Origin: Streptomyces iakyrus
Lineage (GTDB): Bacteria; Actinomycetota; Actinomycetes; Streptomycetales; Streptomycetaceae
Direction of reading: 5' to 3'
DNA length: 64,000 nucleotides
Assembly: GCF_000717055.1 (NCBI RefSeq)
Contig: NZ_JNXI01000006.1
Span: forward strand, 238,409-302,408
Shown: piece by piece, positions 9,066 to 19,403 of the stretch
How positions within the stretch are numbered: position 1 is the first letter of the stretch
Layout of the letters: each line of letters begins with the position of its first letter
Made by a program: the position numbers and the translations under genes
Notes under the pieces: model-generated
Databases searched by the model: none
The model's input: the letters and a program-made list of their open reading frames with translations, nothing else
Told to the model about the DNA's origin: nothing

Positions 9066-9081
9066 ATCTCAGATATGAGAT
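9066..9081. promoter_or_regulatory. palindrome upstream of the HTH/MurA-like gene
   Basis: ATCTCAGATATGAGAT is an inverted repeat with 6-bp arms, just before the start of the HTH/MurA-like gene. It shares the form ATCTC-N6-GAGAT with the palindrome at 9465-9482 before aconitase. Position and symmetry suggest an operator, possibly for the HTH protein itself. Confidence 0.45.
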
Positions 9082-9137
9082 GACACCCGGCCGGGGGGTC
9101 CGAACGGGTGACGGGACGTCAAGGCCGCCCGGTTCCC

Positions 9138-9338
9138 TCAGTGTCGGCGCGCCTTCGTGGTGCGCCGCCATCCGAAAGGTCCGGGCAGGTCCATCGATGT
9201 CGTGCGACGTCCTGTGCTGCTGCGGGTGTAGCGCGGGCCGTTCTTTCCGCCGCCGGTGGTGATGGACCAGGAGCGCTTGTTGATGTTCAGGCGCACCCCC
9301 GGAAGGATCCGGAAACTCTTGCGGAACGTGAGCGGCAT
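9138..9338 (-). CDS. small DUF4236-type protein
   Basis: A 66-aa basic protein beginning MPLTFRKSFRILPGVRLN and continuing with NKRSWSITTGGGKNGPRYTR. This is the N-terminal DUF4236 pattern (FRKSF-x-I-x-PGVRLN followed by a Gly-rich strand). Function of the family is unknown. ATG 9338 is preferred over longer frames because GGAGGAGACAGGC lies just upstream. It sits between the HTH/MurA-like gene and aconitase, on the minus strand, and appears monocistronic. Confidence 0.7.
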   Translation of the reverse strand: MPLTFRKSFRILPGVRLNINKRSWSITTGGGKNGPRYTRSSTGRRTTSMDLPGPFGWRRTTKARRH

Positions 9339-9464
9339 GCCTGTCTCCTCCTCCGTCGTGCGGGGACATCCGGTTCGTACGTGGTTCGGATACCCGGGAA
9401 AAGGGCGCACATGACCGCGGGGCGGGTGCCGGGGCATGACCAACCGGCCCGGGTGTACTAGAGT

Positions 9465-9482
9465 TATCTCGACATCGAGATA
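9465..9482. promoter_or_regulatory. perfect palindrome upstream of acnA
   Basis: TATCTCGACATCGAGATA is a perfect inverted repeat with two 8-bp arms and a CA centre, 145 bp before the acnA start. It looks like a dimeric regulator site. The protein that binds it is not identifiable from sequence. Confidence 0.55.
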
Positions 9483-9535
9483 TCTGCCGAGAGAGCACCG
9501 CAGCCGCACGCCGCCATCGAGTCCGGCGGTAAGGG

Positions 9536-12344
<2,809 letters not shown>

Positions 12345-12420
12345 GCTGATCGGCTCGGATACCAGAGGATCTGGTCGCTGACTCGCCGCTCCCGGCGGTC
12401 ACACCGGAGTCTCGCACAAG

Positions 12421-12450
12421 CGCCCCGTCAGGCTTCGGCCTGGCGGGGCG
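12421..12450 (+). terminator. hairpin terminator after acnA
   Basis: CGCCCCGTCAGGC and GCCTGGCGGGGCG form a 13-bp stem (one G:T pair) with a TTCG loop, 76 bp after the aconitase stop. It is followed by CTTGCTGT rather than a strong U tract, which is normal for Streptomyces. Confidence 0.8.
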
Positions 12451-12493
12451 CTTGCTGTCATGCAAACGAGCGGCGTAACCAGGGTGGTTGGGG

Positions 12494-12665
12494 TTACTGG
12501 CGGGCTGCGGAGAGCCGGCCGCTCATGATGGCCATGTAGACGCACTTCAAGGCGGCGGTCTCGTTCGGGAAGCACCCACGGGCCTTGACCGCCCGCCGGA
12601 TCCTGACGTTTCACGGACTCGATCGCGTTCGTGGTGCAGACGATGACGGCAGTGCCCGCCCGCGG
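12494..12665 (-). pseudogene. IS256/Mutator-family transposase remnant
   Basis: On the minus strand the piece reads AVIVCTTNAIESV, then after a frame break AVKARGCFPNETAAL and CVYMAIMSGRLS before a stop. This is the C-terminal signature of Mutator-type (IS256) transposases, split over two frames with some lost sequence. No N-terminal part or inverted repeats are visible, so it is a dead fragment. It lies just upstream of the heme A synthase gene and marks an old insertion point. Confidence 0.75.
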
Positions 12666-12749
12666 CGGGACCCTGTCCGGATCGGGCCGCCCTCCCTGAC
12701 CCGGCACATACGCTGGCGCCCGAAGCACCAGAGCACGGAAGGGACCGTC

Positions 12750-13730
12750 GTGCAGACACCACTCTCCTGGCTGGCGGGCCGGTACTCGCTCGGGCCGCGC
12801 AGCGTTCAACGGGCGGCGCTGGCCTCGGTCGTGGCCAGCATCGCCATCGTCGTCACCGGCGGCATCGTCCGCGTCACGGGCTCCGGCCTGGGCTGCCCGG
12901 AGTGGCCGACGTGCACGGGCAGCACCCTGGCACCGACGGCGGAGATGGGACTGCACGGTGTCATCGAGTTCGGCAACCGGCTGCTCACCGGTGTCCTGTG
13001 CGCCGTCGTGGGCTGGGTCATCATCACGGCCCGGCTGCAGCGCAACCCGATGCCGACGGTGCTGCGCGGCGCCTGGGCGCAGTTCTGGGTCGTCGTGCTG
13101 AACGCGGTGGTCGGAGGCATCACCGTCTGGATGCGGCTGAGCCCGTACATCGTCGCCGCCCACTTCCTCGCCGCGATGCTGCTGCTCACGACCGCGGTGA
13201 TCACCTGGTACCAGGCCCGCCGCCACGGGGAGACCGGGCCACCGCCGGCCGCGTTGCCGCCGTCCTGCCGTACCGCCTCCGCCGCCCTGCTCGCCGCGAA
13301 CGCCCTCCTGGTGGTCGTCGGCACCCTCGCCACCGGCTCCGGGCCGCATGCGGGCGACTCCTCCGACGTGCCCCGCATGCCCCTGGACTGGACGGTGGTG
13401 ACGATCGCCCACGGGCTGCTGGCCGCCGCGGTCCTGGGGGTCACGGGCTACCTGCTGTACGCCCTGCCCAGGGACGGCTTCGCCGAGGCCCGCCGCAAGA
13501 CGGTGTTCTTCCTGGCGGCCGTGCTGGCGCAGGGAGCCGTCGGGCTGGTGCAGTCACTGACCGGCCTGCCCGCACTGGCCGTCACCCTCCACCTCTTGGG
13601 ATCGGCGCTCGTCTGGGCCGGGGCCCTGCAGGTGTATCTCACGGTCGCGGCGGCATCTTCCAGCCAACCAGTGCCGGGCGACCAGACCGAAACGCGGCCC
13701 CGGCACCCCAGCACGACGCCCGCTCGATGA
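12750..13730 (+). CDS. ctaA: heme A synthase (COX15/CtaA family)
   Basis: A 326-aa integral membrane protein with about eight hydrophobic segments. It oxidises heme O to heme A for aa3-type cytochrome oxidase. GGIVRVTGSGLGCPEWPTCTGS near residue 30 carries the paired-cysteine CPxWPxC loop, and heme-ligand histidines lie in GLHGVIEFGNRLLTG, AAHFLAAML, IAHGLLAAAV and LHLLGSALVW. GTG 12750 was chosen because GGAAGGGACC precedes it. It stands alone next to an IS256 remnant, without ctaB or oxidase genes, so it may be an extra copy. The C-terminal 30 residues are Ser/Pro/Arg-rich and unlikely to be structured. Confidence 0.85.
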   Translation: MQTPLSWLAGRYSLGPRSVQRAALASVVASIAIVVTGGIVRVTGSGLGCPEWPTCTGSTLAPTAEMGLHGVIEFGNRLLTGVLCAVVGWVIITARLQRNPMPTVLRGAWAQFWVVVLNAVVGGITVWMRLSPYIVAAHFLAAMLLLTTAVITWYQARRHGETGPPPAALPPSCRTASAALLAANALLVVVGTLATGSGPHAGDSSDVPRMPLDWTVVTIAHGLLAAAVLGVTGYLLYALPRDGFAEARRKTVFFLAAVLAQGAVGLVQSLTGLPALAVTLHLLGSALVWAGALQVYLTVAAASSSQPVPGDQTETRPRHPSTTPAR

Positions 13731-13782
13731 CGTCCTGACGATCATAATCGGACACGCGAGCGAATCACTCCCGTCCCACCTC

Positions 13783-13826
13783 AGGTGGTGACCGCCTCCA
13801 ACGAGGCCGGTCACCACCTTTCTTTC
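13783..13826 (+). terminator. terminator between ctaA and the lasso operon
   Basis: AGGTGGTGACCG (13783-13794) pairs with CGGTCACCACCT (13808-13819), a perfect 12-bp stem, followed by TTCTTTC. It should isolate the lasso operon from ctaA read-through. Confidence 0.8.
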
Positions 13827-13984
13827 ATTGGCCGAAAACCGCACATGTTCGTTCCAGCCACCCCGCCTCTAAACCTGCGATTTCCGGCCCGGGAGCGAAA
13901 TTCGTCCCCAAAAAAACTTCCTTGCTTCGTGCACGGAGCCGTGGTTAAGGTTCCTGTCGACTCTTCAAAGAAAGGAGTGCAAAA

Positions 13985-14107
13985 ATGATCGAGAACGAGA
14001 TCGTTGAATACGAGGCGCCCGAGATGCTGCCCGTCGGCGAGTTCTCCGAACTCACCATGTGGTACGGCTGGGCCAGCAATGACGGTGAGGGCGTAGCCAT
14101 CATCTGA
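13985..14107 (+). CDS. lasso peptide precursor
   Basis: A 40-aa ORF. The leader (residues 1-25) carries the RRE-recognition pattern Y9-x2-P12-x-M14-x3-G18-x-F20-x3-T24, with Thr24 at the penultimate leader position where lasso leaders keep it. Cleavage after Met25 gives the 15-residue core WYGWASNDGEGVAII. Trp1 would supply the amine and Asp8 the side-chain carboxyl for an eight-residue macrolactam ring, leaving a seven-residue tail. AAAGAAAGGAG lies 8-13 bp before the ATG and the preceding 160 bp are relatively AT-rich. The next gene is the cyclase, 38 bp on. Trp1, Tyr2 and Trp4 are possible targets of the downstream aromatic prenyltransferase. Ring size and cut site are inferred from family rules. 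Confidence 0.88.
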   Translation: MIENEIVEYEAPEMLPVGEFSELTMWYGWASNDGEGVAII

Positions 14108-14145
14108 TAACGGCACATGTTATTCGGCCAGGAAAGGGGGACGCC

Positions 14146-16083
14146 GTGGGTGCGTCGTGGTTCGTCGCTTTCCCAGAAAACGTCGAAGGTGCATTCCCGG
14201 GTCTCGCTGGAATAGCCGATGACACCGCAGAACTGACTTATGCATCAGGCCGGACGTGGGTCGTCGCCGACGTCTCGCATGCGCGCCTGATCGTTGCGGA
14301 AGCCGGTGCCAGACGTCTCGCGCTCTTCGGAGAGACGGACGCCGAAGCGGGGCGTCTGGCACGCCTTCTCGACCGCCACGACGACGTCGACGGCCTCATG
14401 GCCGCGGCGCACGCCCTGGCGGGCAGCTTCCACGTCCTGTACACGGACGGCCGCTCCCTGTACGTCCAGGGCAGCGCGTCCGGCCTGCGCCAGGTGTACT
14501 ACGCCCAGCCGCGGGACACCGAGCCCTACGCGGTGTCCGACTCGGCGGAGATCCTGGCCCGGCTGGCCGGCAGCACCCCACGGATCGAGATGGTCGCCTG
14601 GGGCATGGTCCACCCCGGCTTCGACTACGGACTGACCGAGGGCACCTACTGGACCGGCGTGCGCCGGCTCCCCGCCGACCAGCGACTGCGCGTGACCGGC
14701 GACCGGATCGAGCGCTCCACCTGGTGGACGCCGCCGCCCTCGGACCTGCCGATCCGCGAAGGCGCTCCACGACTGAGGGCCGCGCTGGACGAGGCGGTCG
14801 CCGTCCGGGTCGCCACGGCCGACGGCCTGTCCGCGGACCTCTCCGGCGGCATGGACTCGACATCGCTCTGCTTCCTCATGGCCGAACAGGGCGCGCCCTT
14901 CCAGTCCTTCGTCGAGCAGACCATCGACCCGAACCACGACGACGCCCACTGGGCGGCCATCGCCGCCCGGGAGATCGGCCGTGACCTGACGGTCCTGCGG
15001 CCCGAGGACGTCCCCGGCCCGTACGACGGCATCTGGGACCCCGCCGAAGGACTGGTCCAGTCGGTGCCCTACGGGCTCGGCGAGCCGTACACCCTGATCC
15101 GCAACCGCACCCGGAAGATCGCCATGTCGCGGATCTTCGCGGACACCGGGGCCACCGTGCACATCGGCGGCTTCGGCGGCGACGAACTGTTCACGGTGGC
15201 GCCCTCCTACTTCAGCGACCTGTACGCGACATCCCCCCTCAAGGCCGTCCGCGGCATACGCGACCTGGCCCGGCTGCGCCGCTGGACCCTGCCGTCCGTG
15301 CTGCGCGCGCTGGCACGGCAGCAGTCGTACACCGGCTGGTTCGAGGAGCAGCTGCGCAGCCTGCACCTGCCCCGCCCGGACACCACCGGCCCGACCGTCG
15401 ACTGGGGGCCGCGGCTGCGGGTGACCCCCTGGTCCACGGGCGCGGGCGCCGAGGCGATCCGCTCGCTCGCCCACGCCGGGGACTCGGGCCGCACCCCACA
15501 GGCCCCCACCCGCTCGGTGCACACCTGCGTCGCCGGTCACCGCATCGGCGGCCAGCGGCTCGGCCCGCTGCGCGCGCTCATGCAGCACCAGGGCATCCTG
15601 CTGTCGCTTCCGTACATGGACGACAAGGTGCTCGAAGCCGCGCTGGCGATCTCCCGTGCGGAGGCGCAGCCGGGCCAAGGCTTCAAGCCCGCGCTCAAGG
15701 CCGCGATGCGGGTGGACGCATCCAAGACCGCGCTCTCCCGCTCCACCAAGGGCGAGTTCAGCATGTCGGTCCACCGCGGGCTGGCCCGCAACCGCAAGGC
15801 CCTCCTCGGCCTGTTCGAGGACTCGCTCCTCGCCGAGCACGGCTTGGTGGACATCGACCGGCTGCGGTCGACGATCCGGGACACCATGCGCCCGGAGTAC
15901 GAGACGAACGCCTTGGAACTGACCGTCGCCGCGGAGGCCTGGATGCGGGCCGTCGCCGAACACATCACGGCCCCGCGGCCGGTGACGGCCGGGGCGCCGG
16001 ACGCCCGGCCGGACGGGCCCCTCGCGGACGGGCCCCTCGCGAACGGACGACTCACGAACGGACGACTGGCTTTCCCATGCTGA
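14146..16083 (+). CDS. lasso peptide cyclase (asparagine synthetase-like, C protein)
   Basis: A 645-aa asparagine synthetase B homologue that activates the core Asp8 carboxyl as an adenylate and closes the macrolactam. The N-terminal glutaminase-like domain lacks the catalytic Cys2 (it begins GASWFVAF), as in lasso cyclases. The ATP-pyrophosphatase motif LSADLSGGMDSTSL is near residue 230, with IGGFGGDELF and the C-terminal SKTALSRSTKGEFS following. The GTG at 14146 has AGGAAAGGGGGAC upstream. The last 40 residues contain short tandem repeats (GPLADGPLANGRLTNGRL), probably slippage-generated and not structural. Its end overlaps the RRE gene by 7 bp. Confidence 0.92.
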   Translation: MGASWFVAFPENVEGAFPGLAGIADDTAELTYASGRTWVVADVSHARLIVAEAGARRLALFGETDAEAGRLARLLDRHDDVDGLMAAAHALAGSFHVLYTDGRSLYVQGSASGLRQVYYAQPRDTEPYAVSDSAEILARLAGSTPRIEMVAWGMVHPGFDYGLTEGTYWTGVRRLPADQRLRVTGDRIERSTWWTPPPSDLPIREGAPRLRAALDEAVAVRVATADGLSADLSGGMDSTSLCFLMAEQGAPFQSFVEQTIDPNHDDAHWAAIAAREIGRDLTVLRPEDVPGPYDGIWDPAEGLVQSVPYGLGEPYTLIRNRTRKIAMSRIFADTGATVHIGGFGGDELFTVAPSYFSDLYATSPLKAVRGIRDLARLRRWTLPSVLRALARQQSYTGWFEEQLRSLHLPRPDTTGPTVDWGPRLRVTPWSTGAGAEAIRSLAHAGDSGRTPQAPTRSVHTCVAGHRIGGQRLGPLRALMQHQGILLSLPYMDDKVLEAALAISRAEAQPGQGFKPALKAAMRVDASKTALSRSTKGEFSMSVHRGLARNRKALLGLFEDSLLAEHGLVDIDRLRSTIRDTMRPEYETNALELTVAAEAWMRAVAEHITAPRPVTAGAPDARPDGPLADGPLANGRLTNGRLAFPC

Positions 16084-16328
16084 CAATCTCTCCCCACGTG
16101 GTCCTCACCAAGGACGAGGACGCGGCCGTGCTGCTGGACAAGAAGTCCGGCACGTACTTCCGGCTCAACCCGATGGCCGTCACGGTCTTCGAGATGCTCT
16201 CCGCCGGGCAGTCCACGGCGGCCGTCGTGAGCGCGCTCCAGGCCCGGTACCCGAAGGCGGCGGACCGGATCCCGGACGACGTCCAGAAGCTGATCACCAC
16301 CATGCGGACTACGGGAGTACTGGTCTGA
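16077..16328 (+). CDS. lasso RiPP recognition element (PqqD-like B1 protein)
   Basis: An 83-aa PqqD-fold protein: two beta strands (HVVLTKDEDAAVLLDKKSGTYFRLN), a helix (MAVTVFEMLSAGQ) and a C-terminal helical pair ending TTMRTTGVLV. In lasso systems the B1 protein binds the leader through its YxxP motif and delivers the precursor to the B2 protease. It overlaps the cyclase end by 7 bp and ends 1 bp before the B2 ATG, so translation is coupled. Length and order A-C-B1-B2 match the usual actinobacterial arrangement. Confidence 0.9.
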   Translation: MLTISPHVVLTKDEDAAVLLDKKSGTYFRLNPMAVTVFEMLSAGQSTAAVVSALQARYPKAADRIPDDVQKLITTMRTTGVLV

Positions 16329-16329
16329 C

Positions 16330-16788
16330 ATGACACTGCCCATGACGCTGGAGCCGCGGACCCCGCTGCCCCTGCACAGAAGGCCGCTCCCACTGCTGGC
16401 GGTCGCGGCCGGCCGCCTCCTCATCACCCTGAGCCCGGCGAGGATGGAGTGGGCACTGCGGCGGCTGAGCCGCGGCGCCCGGCCCGCCACCCAGGCCGAG
16501 GCCCTGCGCGCACGCAGCGACGTCGTCTCGGTCAGCCGCCGGGCCGCCGGCCAGTACTGCCTGGAACGGTCGGTCGCGGCGGCGGTCCTGGCCCGCCTGC
16601 GAGGCAGCTGGCCGGACTGGGTTTCCGGCGTCAGCCTCATGCCCTTCGCGGCGCACGCCTGGATCGAGGTCGACGGGCGGCCGGTCGGCGAGTCACTGCG
16701 GCTCGACGCCTTCCAGAAGAACATCGTCATCTCCTGCCCCCACACAAGGCGGAGCCGAGCGAACCACCCCACCGGGAGGGGAAAGTGA
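16330..16788 (+). CDS. lasso leader peptidase (transglutaminase-like B2 protein)
   Basis: A 152-aa protein of the lasso B2 transglutaminase-like protease family, which cuts the leader off the precursor. The catalytic Cys is at residue 77 in GQYCLERSVAAA, and the His at 109 in FAAHAWIEVDG is followed by a GES segment. The N-terminal 40 residues are basic/hydrophobic and may associate with the membrane. The usual C-terminal aspartate region is short and ends in a basic RRSRANHPTGRGK tail. It starts 1 bp after the RRE stop. Its stop is followed directly by the oxygenase gene, showing that the tailoring genes belong to the operon. Confidence 0.88.
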   Translation: MTLPMTLEPRTPLPLHRRPLPLLAVAAGRLLITLSPARMEWALRRLSRGARPATQAEALRARSDVVSVSRRAAGQYCLERSVAAAVLARLRGSWPDWVSGVSLMPFAAHAWIEVDGRPVGESLRLDAFQKNIVISCPHTRRSRANHPTGRGK

Positions 16789-16790
16789 CC

Positions 16791-17690
16791 ATGGACCCCA
16801 AGAGCATCGCGGCAGAGCTGGCGACCAGGGGATACGCACTCGTCCCCGACTTCCTGACGGGCGATGCCCTGACCGAGGCCGTCGCGGCGATCGAGACGTA
16901 CTTCCCCGACCCCGAGGCCGACGACAGCACCGCGGACGACGTGGCCGCCCTCAAGCACGCGGTCCCGTTCCCCTTCACCAGCAACGCCCTCAACCGGCAC
17001 CCCCTCGATCTCCGCGTGATCAGCGTCGTCGAGGAACTGCTGGGCACCACCGACCTGCGCATGACGAGCTCGTTCATCCAGGCCAAGTACGGGACGGCGT
17101 ACGGCGAGAGCAAGGACCAGAGGCTGCACAACGATGCCTGGGCGGCGAGCAGCCTGGTGCACCCCCGCGCCGACGGCGTCTACCAGCGCGTGTACGGCAT
17201 CCTCTACCTGACCGACGTGACGGAGGACACCGCTCCGACCTACGTCGTCGACCGCGCCGCGCACCTCGGCGTTCCGCTGCTCACCCCCGAGGGCACCGGC
17301 GCCTACAGCAAGGAGGCGTACCCCGAGCTCTACGAGCGGGAGCGTCCCGTCGTGGCCGGCAAGGGTTCCCTGCTGCTGTTCGTGGGGGACATCGTCCACC
17401 GGGGCTCCGCCTACCACGAACACCTCGGCCGCCGACTCGCCCTGTTCTTCAACATCCACGGCGCGCAGGCCCGTTGGACGGACAAGCACCTGTGGTCGCT
17501 GCGCCCGGCGCACCCCGACTGGGGCACCTTCCGCGACCTGATGATCGAGCTGGAGCCGCGCCAGCGTCATCTGCTGGGCTTCCCGCCTCCCGGCGACGAT
17601 TACTGGACCGAAGAGACCATCAAGCACCTGTCGGAGATGTACCCGGGGATCGACGTCGAGCCCTACCTGCCGGCGCGCGTGGCCTCATGA
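16791..17690 (+). CDS. Fe(II)/2-oxoglutarate-dependent oxygenase (PhyH family)
   Basis: A 299-aa phytanoyl-CoA dioxygenase-like protein. The iron facial triad is visible as H113 and D115 (RLHNDAW) and H203 (GDIVHRGSAYH), and an Arg 12-13 residues later (LGRRLALFFN) can bind 2-oxoglutarate. It probably hydroxylates or oxidises the lasso peptide or its prenyl group; free amino acid hydroxylation is an alternative. ATG 16791 has GGGAGGGGAAAG upstream. Its TGA overlaps the ATG of the prenyltransferase (ATGA), so the two are translationally coupled and likely act on the same product. Confidence 0.85.
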   Translation: MDPKSIAAELATRGYALVPDFLTGDALTEAVAAIETYFPDPEADDSTADDVAALKHAVPFPFTSNALNRHPLDLRVISVVEELLGTTDLRMTSSFIQAKYGTAYGESKDQRLHNDAWAASSLVHPRADGVYQRVYGILYLTDVTEDTAPTYVVDRAAHLGVPLLTPEGTGAYSKEAYPELYERERPVVAGKGSLLLFVGDIVHRGSAYHEHLGRRLALFFNIHGAQARWTDKHLWSLRPAHPDWGTFRDLMIELEPRQRHLLGFPPPGDDYWTEETIKHLSEMYPGIDVEPYLPARVAS

Positions 17691-18820
17691 CCCCGGCTGC
17701 CAGGGCCCTGCCCGGCTACGCCGAGCAGGCGGTCGGCGGCCTCCGACACCTCGGGCAGGTCTTCGAACTGGGCCCAGCCTTCGACGCGTCCGCCGAGGAG
17801 ACCGTGTCGGTGCTCTTCGGCGGCTGGGGCCACCGCTCCACGCGCGGCCCCGCCGAGCCTGGGCAGCCCGGCGCGCCCGCCCCGTTCGAGTACTCGCTGG
17901 TGCTCAGCGGCGACCGCGTCGACGTCCGGCTCTTCTACCGGCCGCTGGCCGAGGCGGGTACGACGACCGCGGAGGCGAGCTGGGACGCGGGCCGGCACAC
18001 CCTCGCGGAACTCGAACGGCGAGGCCTCGCCCACCTGCACCGGGCCCGGGATCTCGGCGACCACTTCCGGCCCCGCAGCGGGCAGGCGTCGTTCGGCATG
18101 TGCCTGGCGGCGTCCACAGCGGCGCAGGGGATCGACCGTGTCAAGGTCTACTTCGACACCTTCGCGGCCGGCACCGGACAGCACCAGGAGCTGATCGGTC
18201 AGGCCCTCCACCGGCTCGGCCACGGCCCCGCGTGGGACTGGGTGCGACGGCACGACCCGGCGGGCGTCGCCGCCCTCATGCCGGCGGTCTTCGCGCTCGA
18301 CCTCCAGGAGTCCGCCGACGCCCGGGTCAAGTTCTACACCACGGTGCACGAGCGCTCCGCCGCCGAACTCGCCGCGCGGACATCGGCGTTGTCGGACGCG
18401 GCGGGCCGTGCCGCGGCGGACTTCGTGGAGCACATGGCCGTCGACGGATCGGCGGCGCTCGCGGGGGCCGGGCTGCGGCCGACCCTGTGCTGGAGCATGA
18501 CCTCGCGCCGGCCCGACCGCCCTGACGACGCCACGGTGTACCTCCCCAGCAACCACTACGCCCCGCGCCGTGAGGACATCACCGACCGTCTGCGCACCGC
18601 CCTCGCACCGGGCCTGTTCCGGCAGGTGGAGCGCCTGGTCGCCCAGTGCGCAGAGACCGCGCCTGCGGGCGGCCCGGAGAACCCCTTCCACTGGGTGGGG
18701 ACGAAACTCCTGCGGAAGGAGCAGACGTTCACTCTCTACATCTCGGCAGCCGCCGTGGAAGCCGCCCGCTCGGCCTTCCCCACACCGCTCGCCGCAGCGC
18801 CACATGCGAGGCCACGCTGA
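17687..18820 (+). CDS. DMATS-type aromatic prenyltransferase
   Basis: A 377-aa ABBA-fold aromatic prenyltransferase of the tryptophan dimethylallyltransferase type. The diphosphate-binding strand motifs are visible in order: RVKVYFDT (K-x-Y), ARVKFYTTV (R-x-K-x-Y), ATVYLPSNHYAPRREDI and FTLYIS, each with the Lys/Arg and Tyr that shield the allyl cation. There is no Mg-binding DDxxD. Bacterial members prenylate the indole of Trp or Trp-containing peptides with DMAPP. The last gene of the lasso operon, coupled to the oxygenase. A lasso core with Trp1, Tyr2 and Trp4, plus a mevalonate operon starting 0.6 kb downstream, makes peptide prenylation the leading hypothesis. Free Trp or another indole cannot be excluded. 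Confidence 0.8.
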   Translation: MTPAARALPGYAEQAVGGLRHLGQVFELGPAFDASAEETVSVLFGGWGHRSTRGPAEPGQPGAPAPFEYSLVLSGDRVDVRLFYRPLAEAGTTTAEASWDAGRHTLAELERRGLAHLHRARDLGDHFRPRSGQASFGMCLAASTAAQGIDRVKVYFDTFAAGTGQHQELIGQALHRLGHGPAWDWVRRHDPAGVAALMPAVFALDLQESADARVKFYTTVHERSAAELAARTSALSDAAGRAAADFVEHMAVDGSAALAGAGLRPTLCWSMTSRRPDRPDDATVYLPSNHYAPRREDITDRLRTALAPGLFRQVERLVAQCAETAPAGGPENPFHWVGTKLLRKEQTFTLYISAAAVEAARSAFPTPLAAAPHARPR

Positions 18821-19403
18821 GGCGCTACCCGTCAGCACGGTGGCCGGCTGCGATCACTGGTTCCGAGTAGCCGACGTCCCGACGGCCCCGCACCCGGACC
18901 TCCTGTCACGTCGGCGGGTTCACGCGAACCCGCGAGGTGCTCCACCCCGCCGACGTCACACGGCGGTTCGTCGCGCTGTACGGCGGAGACCGACCTCCCG
19001 CCGGTCCGGCTCCACGACCTCCGCCCACGGTGCCGCGCCCCTCAACGCTGCGGCAGGGCCCGACCTGAGCTCGGCGTTCAGGTGCGGGTCACAGGGCGAG
19101 CGGTACAGGTTCAGGGCAGCCGTCCGGACGTCGGCGGAGCGCGCGACGCATTCGGTGACGGATTCCGGGGTCATCTCCAGGTGGAGTCCTCCCGGCCATG
19201 CCCCGTGGGCGCGCACTATCCGGACGAACGCGGTCGGTTCGTCGAGGACTGCCTGCACGGACCTGGACCTCGTTCGCCGTCGGGTGTGTTCTCGCGTCCG
19301 ACGACCTCGGCCAGGCGTACTGGCCCGCCATGCACCCCATGGCCACCACGGGGAGGCCCGGTCGTCCCCGCAACGTCCCGGGGCGCATGGCGAGTCTTGC
19401 GCG
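18821..19403. other. intergenic region between lasso and mevalonate operons
   Basis: 582 bp with no intact gene. The central part holds the minus-strand DAHP synthase remnant listed separately. I see no clear terminator or tRNA. The two flanking operons converge here, so it is a cluster junction. Confidence 0.6.
19066..19258 (-). pseudogene. class II DAHP synthase C-terminal remnant
   Basis: On the minus strand the fragment reads FVRIVRAHGAWPGG, LHLEMTPESVTECV and SPCDPHLNAEL. These are the C-terminal signatures of class II 3-deoxy-7-phosphoheptulonate synthase (compare [16 protein letters not shown] and [11 protein letters not shown] in the intact phzC here). About 65 of the usual 390-450 residues are left, with no start. 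It is more like a primary-metabolism type (HGAWPGG) than a copy of the local phzC. Confidence 0.7.

Noticed and set aside
14108..14124. Small hairpin (GATAAC/GTTATTC) between lasso precursor and cyclase as an attenuator
   Set aside because: The stem is only 5-6 bp and A/T-rich, so I do not list it as a terminator, though partial attenuation is possible.
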